A DNA stretch of 47,477 nt from assembly GCA_029004715.1 (NCBI GenBank), contig JAQVYX010000004.1:1-47477 (forward strand). Direction: 5' to 3'. The notes beneath the pieces were generated by a model. That model searched no databases, was not told the origin of the DNA, and saw nothing but the letters and a program-made list of their open reading frames with translations. Positions 34,775 to 42,661 of the stretch are shown here, one piece after another. A program made the translations under genes and the position numbers. The stretch is from Acidaminococcaceae bacterium (GTDB lineage: Bacteria; Bacillota; Negativicutes; Acidaminococcales; Acidaminococcaceae). Position 1 is the stretch's first letter. Each line of letters starts with the position of its first letter.

Positions 34775-36214
34775 TTATTTGGCACTAGCCGCCATTAAGT
34801 TTTTTATAATTTCTTCCCATTTAGGAGTTTCAGGAGATGGCTTTAACAACTCTACAGAACGCGGATTTGGTTCCGGTGCTACAGGTGTTGTTGCATCAAT
34901 AATTAACTTATCATGCATACCGGCAGGATTGGAGGATGGATCCAAAGGCATACCGGCACAGTTTTGAATAACAGTAACATCCTTACTAGGTTTAACCCTA
35001 GTTGTTAGAGCCCACATTACTTGGTCTAAATCAAACGGATCTACAAACTCATCAACCAAGATAATAATCTTGGCATAAGCTGTACCGTGGGTCGTACATA
35101 ACATACGGAAAGCTGCTGATTTAGCAAAACCACCATAACGAGATTTCACAGAAATAATTTCTCCAATACCATGAGTATACATAGAATTAACAGCCTGTAC
35201 TTCAGGAATAGTTTCTTTTAGTTGTTTATACATAGGAACAGAAGTGTTTAGTGCCATCAAATAATCTATCTCTGTCCATGGCATACCTAAATACAAGTTT
35301 TCAAATATAGGATTATTACGATGCGTAATTCTAGTAATTTTTATTTCGCACTGTAATCTAGCTCCGGAATATGACCCGGGAAATTCACCAAATGGACCTT
35401 CACAGGTGCGAACACGCGGCATAATATAACCTTCCAAAACAACTTCAGCGTGTGCAGGAACATATAGGTTGTCAGCAGTATCAGCCTTAGTAATTTCCGT
35501 TGGCACTCCATCTTGCAACGCTCCCACAAATTCATATTCATTTTGAATATATGATACAGGCGTTGAGGCCATAAAAGTTACTAACGGAGCATTGCCTAAA
35601 GCAATAGCTATAGGTAAGGGTTCATTAACTGCCTCTGCTTTTGCTAATTGAATGGCAATATCATGAAACGGCAAAGCTTGAATACCTACACGGTCCACAT
35701 CTTTAACTTGAATACGATAAGTACCAACATTAAGTTTATTGGAATCATTAGGGAATTCAGGATCGGCAGTTATTACTGATGCCTTAGATAAGAAAAAGCC
35801 ACCATCTTGGTCATTAATTCTATATAGCGGAAGCACTTCAAAAAGATTAATATTTTCGGTAATAGTATTTTCTTTGCACGCTGCTTTTTCACGCGGAACA
35901 ACAACCGGTGGTACCGGAAATTTATCCCAACGGCGATTTAATTCAAAAAATTGTTCTTTAATAGTTGCATCTTTAGGCATGCCAAGCATTAAAGCATGAT
36001 TTTGCCAAGACCCATGTACATTAGTAACTACTGAGTATTTATAACCTTTAACCTTTTCAAATAAAACAGCTGGCTTACTCTTCATATTTGCACAGGCCCG
36101 GCCTGCCGCCCCAATAGATGGTTCAGGATTAACTTCTTCTTTAATTTTTACCAATTGACCTTCTTTTTCAAGTGTAGCAAGAAATTCTCGTAAATCTTTG
36201 TACGCTTTTGCCAT
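34775..36214 (-). CDS. vdcC: UbiD-family hydroxyarylic acid decarboxylase, VdcC/BsdC type
   Basis: This 479-residue prenylated-FMN enzyme removes CO2 from a phenolic acid such as vanillate or 4-hydroxybenzoate, or runs in reverse. UbiD catalytic residues are visible as R167 (GTYRIQ), E272 and E277 (CEGPFGEFPG), the E-R-E network of the fold. A longer frame starts at 36352, but AAGGAGGT 8 bp before the ATG at 36214 and the conserved N-terminus MAKAYKDLREF fix the start. It forms an operon with vdcD. Promoter TTGCTA-N17-TATCAT lies upstream, next to the LysR box at 36350. prFMN would come from the UbiX encoded 2 kb away. Confidence 0.95.
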   Translation of the reverse strand: MAKAYKDLREFLATLEKEGQLVKIKEEVNPEPSIGAAGRACANMKSKPAVLFEKVKGYKYSVVTNVHGSWQNHALMLGMPKDATIKEQFFELNRRWDKFPVPPVVVPREKAACKENTITENINLFEVLPLYRINDQDGGFFLSKASVITADPEFPNDSNKLNVGTYRIQVKDVDRVGIQALPFHDIAIQLAKAEAVNEPLPIAIALGNAPLVTFMASTPVSYIQNEYEFVGALQDGVPTEITKADTADNLYVPAHAEVVLEGYIMPRVRTCEGPFGEFPGSYSGARLQCEIKITRITHRNNPIFENLYLGMPWTEIDYLMALNTSVPMYKQLKETIPEVQAVNSMYTHGIGEIISVKSRYGGFAKSAAFRMLCTTHGTAYAKIIILVDEFVDPFDLDQVMWALTTRVKPSKDVTVIQNCAGMPLDPSSNPAGMHDKLIIDATTPVAPEPNPRSVELLKPSPETPKWEEIIKNLMAASAK

Positions 36215-36265
36215 ATAAATTACCTCCTTATGCGTTCCACTATTTTTGTGAAACTTTACATTTAC

Positions 36266-36294
36266 ATGATAAAATCTTTTTATGTACATAGCAA
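36266..36294 (-). promoter_or_regulatory. Promoter of vdcCD
   Basis: On the minus strand, TTGCTA (36289-36294) and TATCAT (36266-36271) are 17 bp apart. GGAAATTCC (36325-36333), about 70 bp upstream of the predicted start site, may be an additional regulator contact. Confidence 0.6.
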
Positions 36295-36349
36295 TTCGAT
36301 TACCTCTTCCATTAATTCGCAAAAGGAAATTCCAAAAAGGCAACTGTGA

Positions 36350-36367
36350 CATTCCCTATTGGAATAG
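36350..36367. promoter_or_regulatory. Shared LysR-type box, copy A
   Basis: CATTCCCTATTGGAATAG contains the dyad ATTCC-N5-GGAAT with T-N11-A geometry. It sits between divergent vdcCD and the first lysR gene and matches copies B (40049) and C (40111). Confidence 0.6.
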
Positions 36368-36375
36368 CACTATTA

Positions 36376-36404
36376 TGATAAAAAATGTAGAATAATACTA
36401 TAAT
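36376..36404 (+). promoter_or_regulatory. Probable promoter of the first lysR gene
   Basis: TATAAT (36399-36404) with a weak -35 TGATAA (36376-36381) at 17 bp. Box A is centred about 53 bp upstream of the predicted start. Confidence 0.45.
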
Positions 36405-36457
36405 ATATGTATGATGTGATAAGTAGGAATTGTTTTTTAGGAAAGGAGGCCGTTGAT

Positions 36458-37360
36458 ATGAATATCAATCAAATACGCTACTTCCTTGCCATTGCAAAAA
36501 CCGGTAATTTTTCTAATGCAGCGTTTGACTGTTATATATCTCAATCCTCTATTTCCAAACAAATCAAAGCCTTGGAAGATGAATTAGGAGTTAGTCTCTT
36601 CACCAGAGAACATTCTAAAGTTAGATTAACTAATGCCGGAAAAACTTTTAATAAATATGCCCAAGCCTATTTTGAATATTACCAAGATATGTTAGTATCA
36701 CTAGAATATTACCAAAACTGCAAGCAGGCAATTATCAGATTAGGGTCCATTCCTATTGTATCTTCTTATGGCATTGCCAATAAAATTGCTCTTTTTACCA
36801 AACAGTTCTCTAATAACAATATATGCATTGACATGTATGAAAATACGCAATTTGATGTTGTGAATGCTATAAAAAATGATGTTGTTGATTTAGCTTTTTT
36901 GCGCTTAGAATTTCTGGAAAACATTGAGCTCTATGACATTAGCATCTTTGCCCAAGATAGCATGGTACTCGTTTGTCATAAAGATAATGAACTTGCGGCT
37001 AAACCGGCAGCTTCATTACAGGAAGTTGCTAACTATCCTTTAATGCTGCTAGATCCACATTCCTCCATTAATCTTATAATTCATAATGAATTTGACAAAC
37101 TTAATTTGCCTTTAAAAATACAGTGTGTAACTACCAGACATAAAATTTTAATGGAAATACTTTCTACTAACTCTGCCATTACGCTGCTTCCTGAAAATCT
37201 CGTAGACTTAACACTCTTCCCCAATCTTAAAATTATTCCTTTAAAAAACCCTATATATAGTAAAGTAGCTTTAGTGAAATTAAAAACTAAAAAATTAAAC
37301 AAAATATCTAACAATTTTTGGAAATACTGGCAGGAACAATGCACTCCAAATAAAACATAG
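36458..37360 (+). CDS. LysR-family regulator, paralogue 1 of the UbiD island
   Basis: This 300-residue regulator has the LysR winged helix (1-60; FLAIAKTGNFSNAA, SQSSISKQIKALEDELGVSLF) and a two-lobed periplasmic-binding-like effector domain (about 90-290). The in-frame ATG at 36407 is rejected because AAAGGAGG is 9 bp before 36458 and the conserved MNINQIRYF starts there. It is divergent from vdcCD, the usual place for a LysR regulator of its neighbour. Its DNA-binding domain is very like that of the LysR at 40218, including a 29-bp stretch identical in DNA, so the two probably recognise the same boxes. Confidence 0.92.
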   Translation: MNINQIRYFLAIAKTGNFSNAAFDCYISQSSISKQIKALEDELGVSLFTREHSKVRLTNAGKTFNKYAQAYFEYYQDMLVSLEYYQNCKQAIIRLGSIPIVSSYGIANKIALFTKQFSNNNICIDMYENTQFDVVNAIKNDVVDLAFLRLEFLENIELYDISIFAQDSMVLVCHKDNELAAKPAASLQEVANYPLMLLDPHSSINLIIHNEFDKLNLPLKIQCVTTRHKILMEILSTNSAITLLPENLVDLTLFPNLKIIPLKNPIYSKVALVKLKTKKLNKISNNFWKYWQEQCTPNKT

Positions 37361-37440
37361 AAATGGACTAATGATAAGGGCAAAAAAATGGCCTTCATTT
37401 TACATAATGAAACTGTTATAGAATTAGTAGAAGAATAAAA

Positions 37441-37474
37441 AAATCCGTCGCTGTTAAAAGCGACGGATTTTTTT
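37441..37474. terminator. Bidirectional terminator between lysR and lpdD-like genes
   Basis: AAATCCGTCGCT (37441-37452) pairs with AGCGACGGATTT (37459-37470), flanked by A-run and T-run. Confidence 0.9.
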
Positions 37475-37498
37475 AATTATGGAGAAATAAGAATTTTT

Positions 37499-37891
37499 CT
37501 AAAAGTAAAGTTTTTGAATCAATAGCCATTTTTCAATTTCAACAATAATTGCCTCAAAATTGGTTTGCAGTTTTTCTATATCTTCCGTAGTTGCATTGTC
37601 CAAGTGCAACCCTACTGAAACTACAACATTAACGTTAAATTTGCTTGCCAAGCGTAAAGCTGCTGCTCGAGCCAAAAGATCATCTTTATGGCCCAAAACG
37701 CAAAGCACAGAAACAGACGCCGAAACCACATCTTTATTTTGCAAACTTGGCCGTGGGGATGCCAGCCCCATTGCTCCTATGTGTGACTTTTCCCCACCGC
37801 CAATAATAACAGCAACATCAATTCCGCAAAGGATAACTGTAGCTGAAATTTTATATACATCCATGCCTTTAACAAATTGCTGTGTTTCCAT
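37499..37891 (-). CDS. lpdD: LpdD-like prenylated-flavin chaperone
   Basis: This 130-residue protein matches the LpdD family, small proteins linked to UbiD-type gallate decarboxylases and thought to help deliver or mature prenylated FMN. Visible family segments are GGGEKSHIGAMGLASPRPSL near 32-51, VLGHKDDLLARAAALRLAS and VGLHLDNATTEDIEKL. A TTG start 9 bp upstream is possible, but the ATG at 37891, one base after the ubiX stop and 11 bp after GGAAAGG, is preferred. It is last in the transporter-ubiX-lpdD transcript. Confidence 0.82.
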   Translation of the reverse strand: METQQFVKGMDVYKISATVILCGIDVAVIIGGGEKSHIGAMGLASPRPSLQNKDVVSASVSVLCVLGHKDDLLARAAALRLASKFNVNVVVSVGLHLDNATTEDIEKLQTNFEAIIVEIEKWLLIQKLYF

Positions 37892-37892
37892 C

Positions 37893-38456
37893 TCAATCAA
37901 TGCCTTTCCACGCTATAAACTTCTCATAATCAATACCAAACTGCATTAAAACCTTACCAATAATATGATTGATTTGTTTTTCTACAGAATTAGAACCATT
38001 ATAAAAAGTCAACATGGGAGGCACGACTATACAACCATTGTCTGCTGCTTCCTTTATGTTTCTCAAATGGATGCGACTTAGCGGCATTTCCCTGGGAACA
38101 ATAACTACTTTTCTGCTTTCCTTAAGACAAACATCTACCGCTCGTAAAAGTAAATTTGCAGCAAACCCCGAAGCAATTCCGGACACTGTTTTCATGCTGC
38201 AAGGAATGACTATGATGCCATCTGTTTTAAAAGAACCACTGGAAATACTTGCAGCCATATTTTTATTACTATGGTTATAATCAGCTAGTGCTATAACGTC
38301 CTCGAGTGTTATATCTGTTTCACACGCAAAATTTTTAACAGCACCTTCTGTAACTACAAGATGTACTTCAATATCAGGTATTTGCTTTAATACTTTTAAC
38401 ATCTGATATCCCATAACAACTCCACTGGCGCCGGATATTCCTACTATAAGACGCAT
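37893..38456 (-). CDS. ubiX: Flavin prenyltransferase UbiX
   Basis: This 187-residue flavodoxin-like enzyme transfers a dimethylallyl group to FMN to make prenylated FMN, the UbiD cofactor. The FMN-binding start VGISGASG, the segment VIPCSMKTVSGIASGFAANL (about 93-112) and the VPREMPLSRIHLRN segment, which contains the prenyl-phosphate-binding arginines, are intact. It is not next to a catalytic subunit but lies between transporter and chaperone, placing cofactor supply at the centre of an island with two UbiD enzymes. AGGAG is present before the ATG. Confidence 0.95.
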   Translation of the reverse strand: MRLIVGISGASGVVMGYQMLKVLKQIPDIEVHLVVTEGAVKNFACETDITLEDVIALADYNHSNKNMAASISSGSFKTDGIIVIPCSMKTVSGIASGFAANLLLRAVDVCLKESRKVVIVPREMPLSRIHLRNIKEAADNGCIVVPPMLTFYNGSNSVEKQINHIIGKVLMQFGIDYEKFIAWKGID

Positions 38457-38500
38457 AAGGCAGCTCCTTTTGATTTATCCAAATCACATTTTTTAAATAC

Positions 38501-39883
38501 TCACCACAAACCGCAGAACTTCCACCAAGGAACCTCTATCGCTACAGTCACGATATAAATAACGATAATGAACGGAACCCCAAACCTAATACACTCTTTC
38601 TGCGAATACATGCCATTGTCATCTCCTAGGCCAACCAACATATTCAAATGTTGGAAAGGCAACACATAATGCGCTGCAACAGCCGTATAAGCAAGTAACG
38701 CCGGAACTAACGGATTAATATCCATGGAACTAGTAAACGCAATCATGGCTGGAATAACAATCCCCATTACCGCGATAACACTGCCCAATAACATATGTAT
38801 AATAATTGCTACGGTTGTAATAAAAGCCGCTAAAATATACGGATTAGTTGGCACTGCAGCAGGAAGAATTGTTGTTGCAATCCAAGCATTCATTCCGGTC
38901 GCGCCACCAACACGGCCTATTGCTACTGCCGCTGTCAAAAACACTAAAACATGCACCGGCACTCCGTTCCAACTTGCAGGCGTTAAAATTTTCCCCACAA
39001 TCGGCATCGCCATCATCATAGCAATAAAAACCGTAACCCAACCAATATCTATACCATGGATAGTGTCAGTCATCCACAGAATTATCGCCAATATAATCCA
39101 AAAAGCAGTTCTTTTTTCTTTACCTGTCATAGGTCCCAACTCTATAAGTTTTTTCTTCATATCTTCTTTATCAACATGTACTTCTTGAGATGGCTTAAAC
39201 AACATCAGAATCATAAAACAAGCAAGTACACTTGCTACTATAGACGGAGGCCCCATTAATTTGAACCAGCCCATCCAACCCAAAACTTGTCCTGAAGATT
39301 GAATTGCTAACGGACTAATCGTAGCATCACCTGTTAAGAAAATAAGCGAAACCGGAACTGAAGATGCAAATACTGTAAATCCAATCTTAATAGCATCTTC
39401 TTTGGGAATATTTGCGCTTTTGATCACAACCGCCATAACTGACATAATAATAAATGCACGCGGCCATGGATGTGGAATTAATAAGCTTAGTACGAAAGTT
39501 AGAATAAAAATACCAATAATAATACTCTTAAATGAAGAAACATACTTTATTATGTACTTGTATGCTATTCGTTCTCCAAGTCCTGATTCTTTAACCGCCC
39601 CAGCTATCATAAAAGCACCTATAATCAACCACATCATAGAGGCAGACCACACGCTAAATATTAGTGTAGATTTTGCCACCCCAAAAACTGTTAGTAACAC
39701 CAAATACAAACCTGAAGTATAACCTGGTTGCGCAATTTGAAATGCCCAAAAAATAATCGTCATAAAGGAAAAGGCCATACATAATTGTCCAGGTCTCGCC
39801 AATCCAGGAAGATTAATATTTGCAACTAGCAGTGCAACTATAATGCCCAAGATGAAACCTATTTTGGGTTTGTTTTTTCCCAT
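38501..39883 (-). CDS. DASS/SLC13-family anion:Na+ symporter or antiporter
   Basis: This 460-residue inner-membrane protein has 11-12 hydrophobic helices and DASS-like features: an inverted two-part repeat, helical hairpins, and the motif region LTAAVAIGRVGGATG with a following conserved hairpin, plus SVIAVMGIVIPAM. The family carries di- and tricarboxylates with Na+ or by exchange. Here it is co-transcribed with ubiX and lpdD, so its likely cargo is the phenolic acid decarboxylated by the island; this is inference. The ATG at 39904 is rejected because AGGAGG lies between it and the ATG at 39883. Confidence 0.85.
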   Translation of the reverse strand: MGKNKPKIGFILGIIVALLVANINLPGLARPGQLCMAFSFMTIIFWAFQIAQPGYTSGLYLVLLTVFGVAKSTLIFSVWSASMMWLIIGAFMIAGAVKESGLGERIAYKYIIKYVSSFKSIIIGIFILTFVLSLLIPHPWPRAFIIMSVMAVVIKSANIPKEDAIKIGFTVFASSVPVSLIFLTGDATISPLAIQSSGQVLGWMGWFKLMGPPSIVASVLACFMILMLFKPSQEVHVDKEDMKKKLIELGPMTGKEKRTAFWIILAIILWMTDTIHGIDIGWVTVFIAMMMAMPIVGKILTPASWNGVPVHVLVFLTAAVAIGRVGGATGMNAWIATTILPAAVPTNPYILAAFITTVAIIIHMLLGSVIAVMGIVIPAMIAFTSSMDINPLVPALLAYTAVAAHYVLPFQHLNMLVGLGDDNGMYSQKECIRFGVPFIIVIYIVTVAIEVPWWKFCGLW

Positions 39884-39999
39884 TTGAACTAACCTCCTCG
39901 TCATTTACTAAAAGAATGTTCGCACGTTCTCTACTTATCCTTGTTCTACCCTCTTTTCTCCAGCAAACAATTTGCATAGTAACTTTTTATCCCTAATTC

Positions 40000-40028
40000 A
40001 TATTATGATGATTGCTAAAAAGTTGCAA
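40000..40028 (-). promoter_or_regulatory. Promoter of the transporter-ubiX-lpdD operon
   Basis: On the minus strand, TTGCAA (40023-40028) and TAATAT (40000-40005) are 17 bp apart; start near 39993. LysR box B is centred about 64 bp upstream, the usual recognition position of LysR activators. Confidence 0.65.
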
Positions 40029-40048
40029 TTCAGATACTGCAACCATTC

Positions 40049-40066
40049 CATTCGGTTTTCGAATAG
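40049..40066. promoter_or_regulatory. Shared LysR-type box, copy B
   Basis: CATTCGGTTTTCGAATAG has the dyad ATTCG-N5-CGAAT and the same flanks as box A. It is placed at about -64 of the transporter promoter. Confidence 0.6.
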
Positions 40067-40110
40067 TATTTCTTACAAAAAATATTCCTATTCTTTTCTG
40101 GCAAACCGTG

Positions 40111-40128
40111 CATTCCTATTTCGAATAA
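40111..40128. promoter_or_regulatory. Shared LysR-type box, copy C
   Basis: CATTCCTATTTCGAATAA has the same spacing as copies A and B. It overlaps the -35 region of the second lysR gene (-10 TATACT at 40149-40154), a position suited to autorepression. Confidence 0.55.
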
Positions 40129-40217
40129 CGAATTTTATTACAACATGTTATACTGAAAATGCAAAGGGATTTCGCACATCCTCTAAATTTCATCCCCTAA
40201 AGGAGATCTAATCGCAA

Positions 40218-41123
40218 ATGAATTTCACGCAGATATCTTACTTTCTAGCCATACTTAGAACCGGTACTTTTACTGGTGCCGCTGATGACTCTTTTATCTC
40301 ACAATCTTCCATGTCCAAACAAATCAAAGCCTTGGAAGATGAGCTTGGTGTTAAGTTATTTAAGCGCGAACATTCCAAAGTTTATCTTTCAGAGGCAGGT
40401 TATGAATTTTTTGCTTTCGCCGAAAAAGCTGCTTCCGATCGTCTTGATTTAGAAGCCAGCATGAAGCGGTTTTCCTCTAAACACCAAGGAACTATTATTA
40501 TAGGTTCCATTCCTGTAGTTACTGCTTACGGCATTTCAGGAATGTTTGCCAAATTTCAGGTAGAAATGCTCAAAAAAGGTGCCAATATTAATTTTGATCT
40601 GTACTCTGAAGAGCAAAATACTGTTTTTCACGCCTTAAAAAACAATAGGATTGATTTAGCTTTCCTAAGGCCGCCTTATTTATCCAAGGACTTATATGAA
40701 AGCATTACTGTTGCTGTGGATGATTTCGTTTTTATTTGTCACAAAGACAATCCTCTAAGCAAAGCCCTTTCCCTTGACATTAAGTGCCTGAAAAACGAAC
40801 GAATTATTCTCTTAACTCCGCGTTCAACGTTATACCAAGTCTGCATTGCCGAACTTGGTCGCAACGGTCTAAAAGATAATGTTGTTGCCACCACAGGCCG
40901 CCATGCTGTAATCCTTGAAATGGTCAGTAACAAACTAGGCGTTACCTTGTTGCCAAGAAAACTTCTTAACAATGCCGCTTTCCCTAATTTACGCACAGTA
41001 GAATTAACATCACCAATTAAAACTGAATTAGTACTAACAAAACAAAAAGATAAAACATTTAATCCTACAACCATGAAATTTTGGGAATTTGTAAAAAAGA
41101 ATTACGAAATAAATAAAACATAA
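40218..41123 (+). CDS. LysR-family regulator, paralogue 2 of the UbiD island
   Basis: This 301-residue LysR protein has winged helix 1-60 (FLAILRTGTFTGAA, SQSSMSKQIKALEDELGVKLF) and an effector domain thereafter. The recognition region is almost the same as in the 36458 protein (SQSS-x-SKQIKALEDELGV, REHSKV), while the effector halves diverge more, suggesting a shared operator but different inducers. It is 13 bp upstream of the LpdC-type gene, so the regulator and its enzyme are one transcript, divergent from the transporter operon. GGAG lies about 13 bp before the ATG. Confidence 0.92.
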   Translation: MNFTQISYFLAILRTGTFTGAADDSFISQSSMSKQIKALEDELGVKLFKREHSKVYLSEAGYEFFAFAEKAASDRLDLEASMKRFSSKHQGTIIIGSIPVVTAYGISGMFAKFQVEMLKKGANINFDLYSEEQNTVFHALKNNRIDLAFLRPPYLSKDLYESITVAVDDFVFICHKDNPLSKALSLDIKCLKNERIILLTPRSTLYQVCIAELGRNGLKDNVVATTGRHAVILEMVSNKLGVTLLPRKLLNNAAFPNLRTVELTSPIKTELVLTKQKDKTFNPTTMKFWEFVKKNYEINKT

Positions 41124-41136
41124 TTTAGGAGGCTAT

Positions 41137-42615
41137 ATGATGAAAAATATTAATGATTTGCGTTCAGCTCTTGATTTACTAAAAACTATACCGGGACAAT
41201 ACATTGAAACAGACGTAGAAGCAGATCCTCGTGCTGAAATTTCCGGTATTTACCGTTACGTTGGTGCCCGTGGCACTTGCATGCGCCCCTCCCCGTTAGG
41301 ACCTGCTATGGTTTTTAATAATGTAAAAGGTCATCCTGATGCTCGCGTAGCGATTGGCGTTCTTTGTGACCGTGCTCGTGTTGCTACCTTACTTGGCTCT
41401 ACTCCAGAAAAACTTGGGTTTCTTTTAAAAGACTCCGTAAGCAATGTTATTGCTCCTGTTGATGTGGAAAGTAAAACTGCCCCTTGTCACGAAGTAGTAC
41501 ATCTAGCAACAGATCCTGATTTTGATATCAGAAAATTAATTCCTGCCCCTACAAACACTGAAGAAGATGCCGGTCCCTACATTACTATGGGCTTATGCTA
41601 TGGCACAGACCCTGACAATGGAGACAAAGATATAACAATTCATCGTCTATGTTTACAAAGTAAAGACGAAATTTCTATGTATTTCGTGCCGGGTCGTCAT
41701 CTAGATAGTTTCCGCCAAAAATATGAAAAAGCAGGAAAACCAATGCCAATTTCCATTAATATTGGCGTTGATCCTGCTATTGAAATTGCAGCGTGTTTTG
41801 AACCGCCTACCACCCCACTCGGCTTTAATGAATTAGGCATTGCCGGCGGTATCCGTGGCGAAGGTGTAGCCGTTACTGATTGTTTAACTATTCCTGAAAA
41901 ATGTATCGCACGTGCCGAATATGTAATTGAAGGAGAACTTCTTCCTGATGTAAGAGTACGTGAAGATCAAAATACTAACACCGGAAAAGCGATGCCTGAA
42001 TTTCCTGGTTATACCGGTAACATGCAGCCTGCAATTCCTCTTATTAAAGTAAAAGCCGTAACGCACCGTCTGCATCCAATTATGCAAAGCTGTATCGGGC
42101 CTTCTGAAGAACATGTTAATATGGCTGGTATTCCTACAGAAGCTTCCATTCTTACTATGTGTGAAAAAGCCTTACCGGGTAATGTTAAAAATGTATACGC
42201 CGCTACTCCCGGTGGTGGCAAATATATGGCCGTCATTCAATTTAGCAAAACAAAACCTGTTGATGAAGGTCGCCAACGCCAAGCTGCTCTCTTAGCCTTC
42301 TCTGCTTTTTCAGAATTAAAGCATGTAATTCTTGTAGATGAAGATGTTGATTTATTTGATATGAATGATGTTGTTTGGGCAATGAATACTCGTTTTCAGG
42401 GGGATGTTGATATCATTACCATTCCAGGAGTACGTTGCCACCCTTTAGACCCTTCTAGCGATCCTACTATGAGTCCCAGTATTCGTGACCACGGCATTGC
42501 TTGCAAAACAATTTTTGACTGCACCGTTCCTTTCACATTAAAAGCTCATTTTCAACGTAGTAAATTTAAAGAAGTTGATCCAGCAAAATGGGTGCCTGAA
42601 TTGTTCAAAAAATAA
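41137..42615 (+). CDS. lpdC: UbiD-family decarboxylase, gallate decarboxylase LpdC type
   Basis: This 492-residue prenylated-FMN decarboxylase closely resembles Lactiplantibacillus LpdC, which converts gallate to pyrogallol and protocatechuate to catechol. Shared segments include YRY(V/I)GA near the start, GPAM-x-FNNVKG (55-65), PAPTNTEEDAGPYIT (137-150), GKAMPEFPGY and GPSEEHV-x-MAGIPTEAS. Likely catalytic residues are R170 (TIHR), E276 and E288. Compared with the VdcC protein in this window there is a longer stretch between the two glutamates. AGGAGG precedes tandem ATG codons at 41137 and 41140. Substrate by homology; not proven. Confidence 0.93.
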   Translation: MMKNINDLRSALDLLKTIPGQYIETDVEADPRAEISGIYRYVGARGTCMRPSPLGPAMVFNNVKGHPDARVAIGVLCDRARVATLLGSTPEKLGFLLKDSVSNVIAPVDVESKTAPCHEVVHLATDPDFDIRKLIPAPTNTEEDAGPYITMGLCYGTDPDNGDKDITIHRLCLQSKDEISMYFVPGRHLDSFRQKYEKAGKPMPISINIGVDPAIEIAACFEPPTTPLGFNELGIAGGIRGEGVAVTDCLTIPEKCIARAEYVIEGELLPDVRVREDQNTNTGKAMPEFPGYTGNMQPAIPLIKVKAVTHRLHPIMQSCIGPSEEHVNMAGIPTEASILTMCEKALPGNVKNVYAATPGGGKYMAVIQFSKTKPVDEGRQRQAALLAFSAFSELKHVILVDEDVDLFDMNDVVWAMNTRFQGDVDIITIPGVRCHPLDPSSDPTMSPSIRDHGIACKTIFDCTVPFTLKAHFQRSKFKEVDPAKWVPELFKK

Positions 42616-42629
42616 TCAGATTTTATTGT

Positions 42630-42661
42630 AAAACGACACTGCCTAAAGGCAGTGTCGTTTT
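42630..42661. terminator. Bidirectional terminator between lpdC and the Crp-type gene
   Basis: A perfect 14-bp stem (42630-42643 with 42648-42661) with loop TAAA; it overlaps the stop codon of the minus-strand gene. Confidence 0.9.

Larger units (their letters stand above)
39884..40217. other. Divergent control region of the transporter operon and the second lysR gene
   Basis: This 334-bp region has no gene. It holds the transporter promoter (40000-40028, minus), LysR boxes B and C, a TATACT -10 element for lysR (40149-40154), and a further dyad AGAATGT-TCGC-ACGTTCT (39912-39929) in the transporter leader. Confidence 0.6.

Noticed and set aside
37388-37438. 16-codon ORF (MAFILHNETVIELVEE) after the first lysR gene
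   Set aside because: Very short, with a poor ribosome-binding site, just before a terminator. It could be translated but nothing supports it.
38724-39188. 154-codon plus-strand ORF opposite the DASS transporter
   Set aside because: It is a hydrophobic shadow of a membrane-protein gene; the minus-strand gene has the ribosome-binding site, promoter and family match.
34539-42615. Horizontal island with transposon or phage borders
   Set aside because: No insertion-sequence ends, integrase, direct repeats or obvious composition change; codon use looks like that of the neighbours. Foreign origin cannot be excluded but is not visible.
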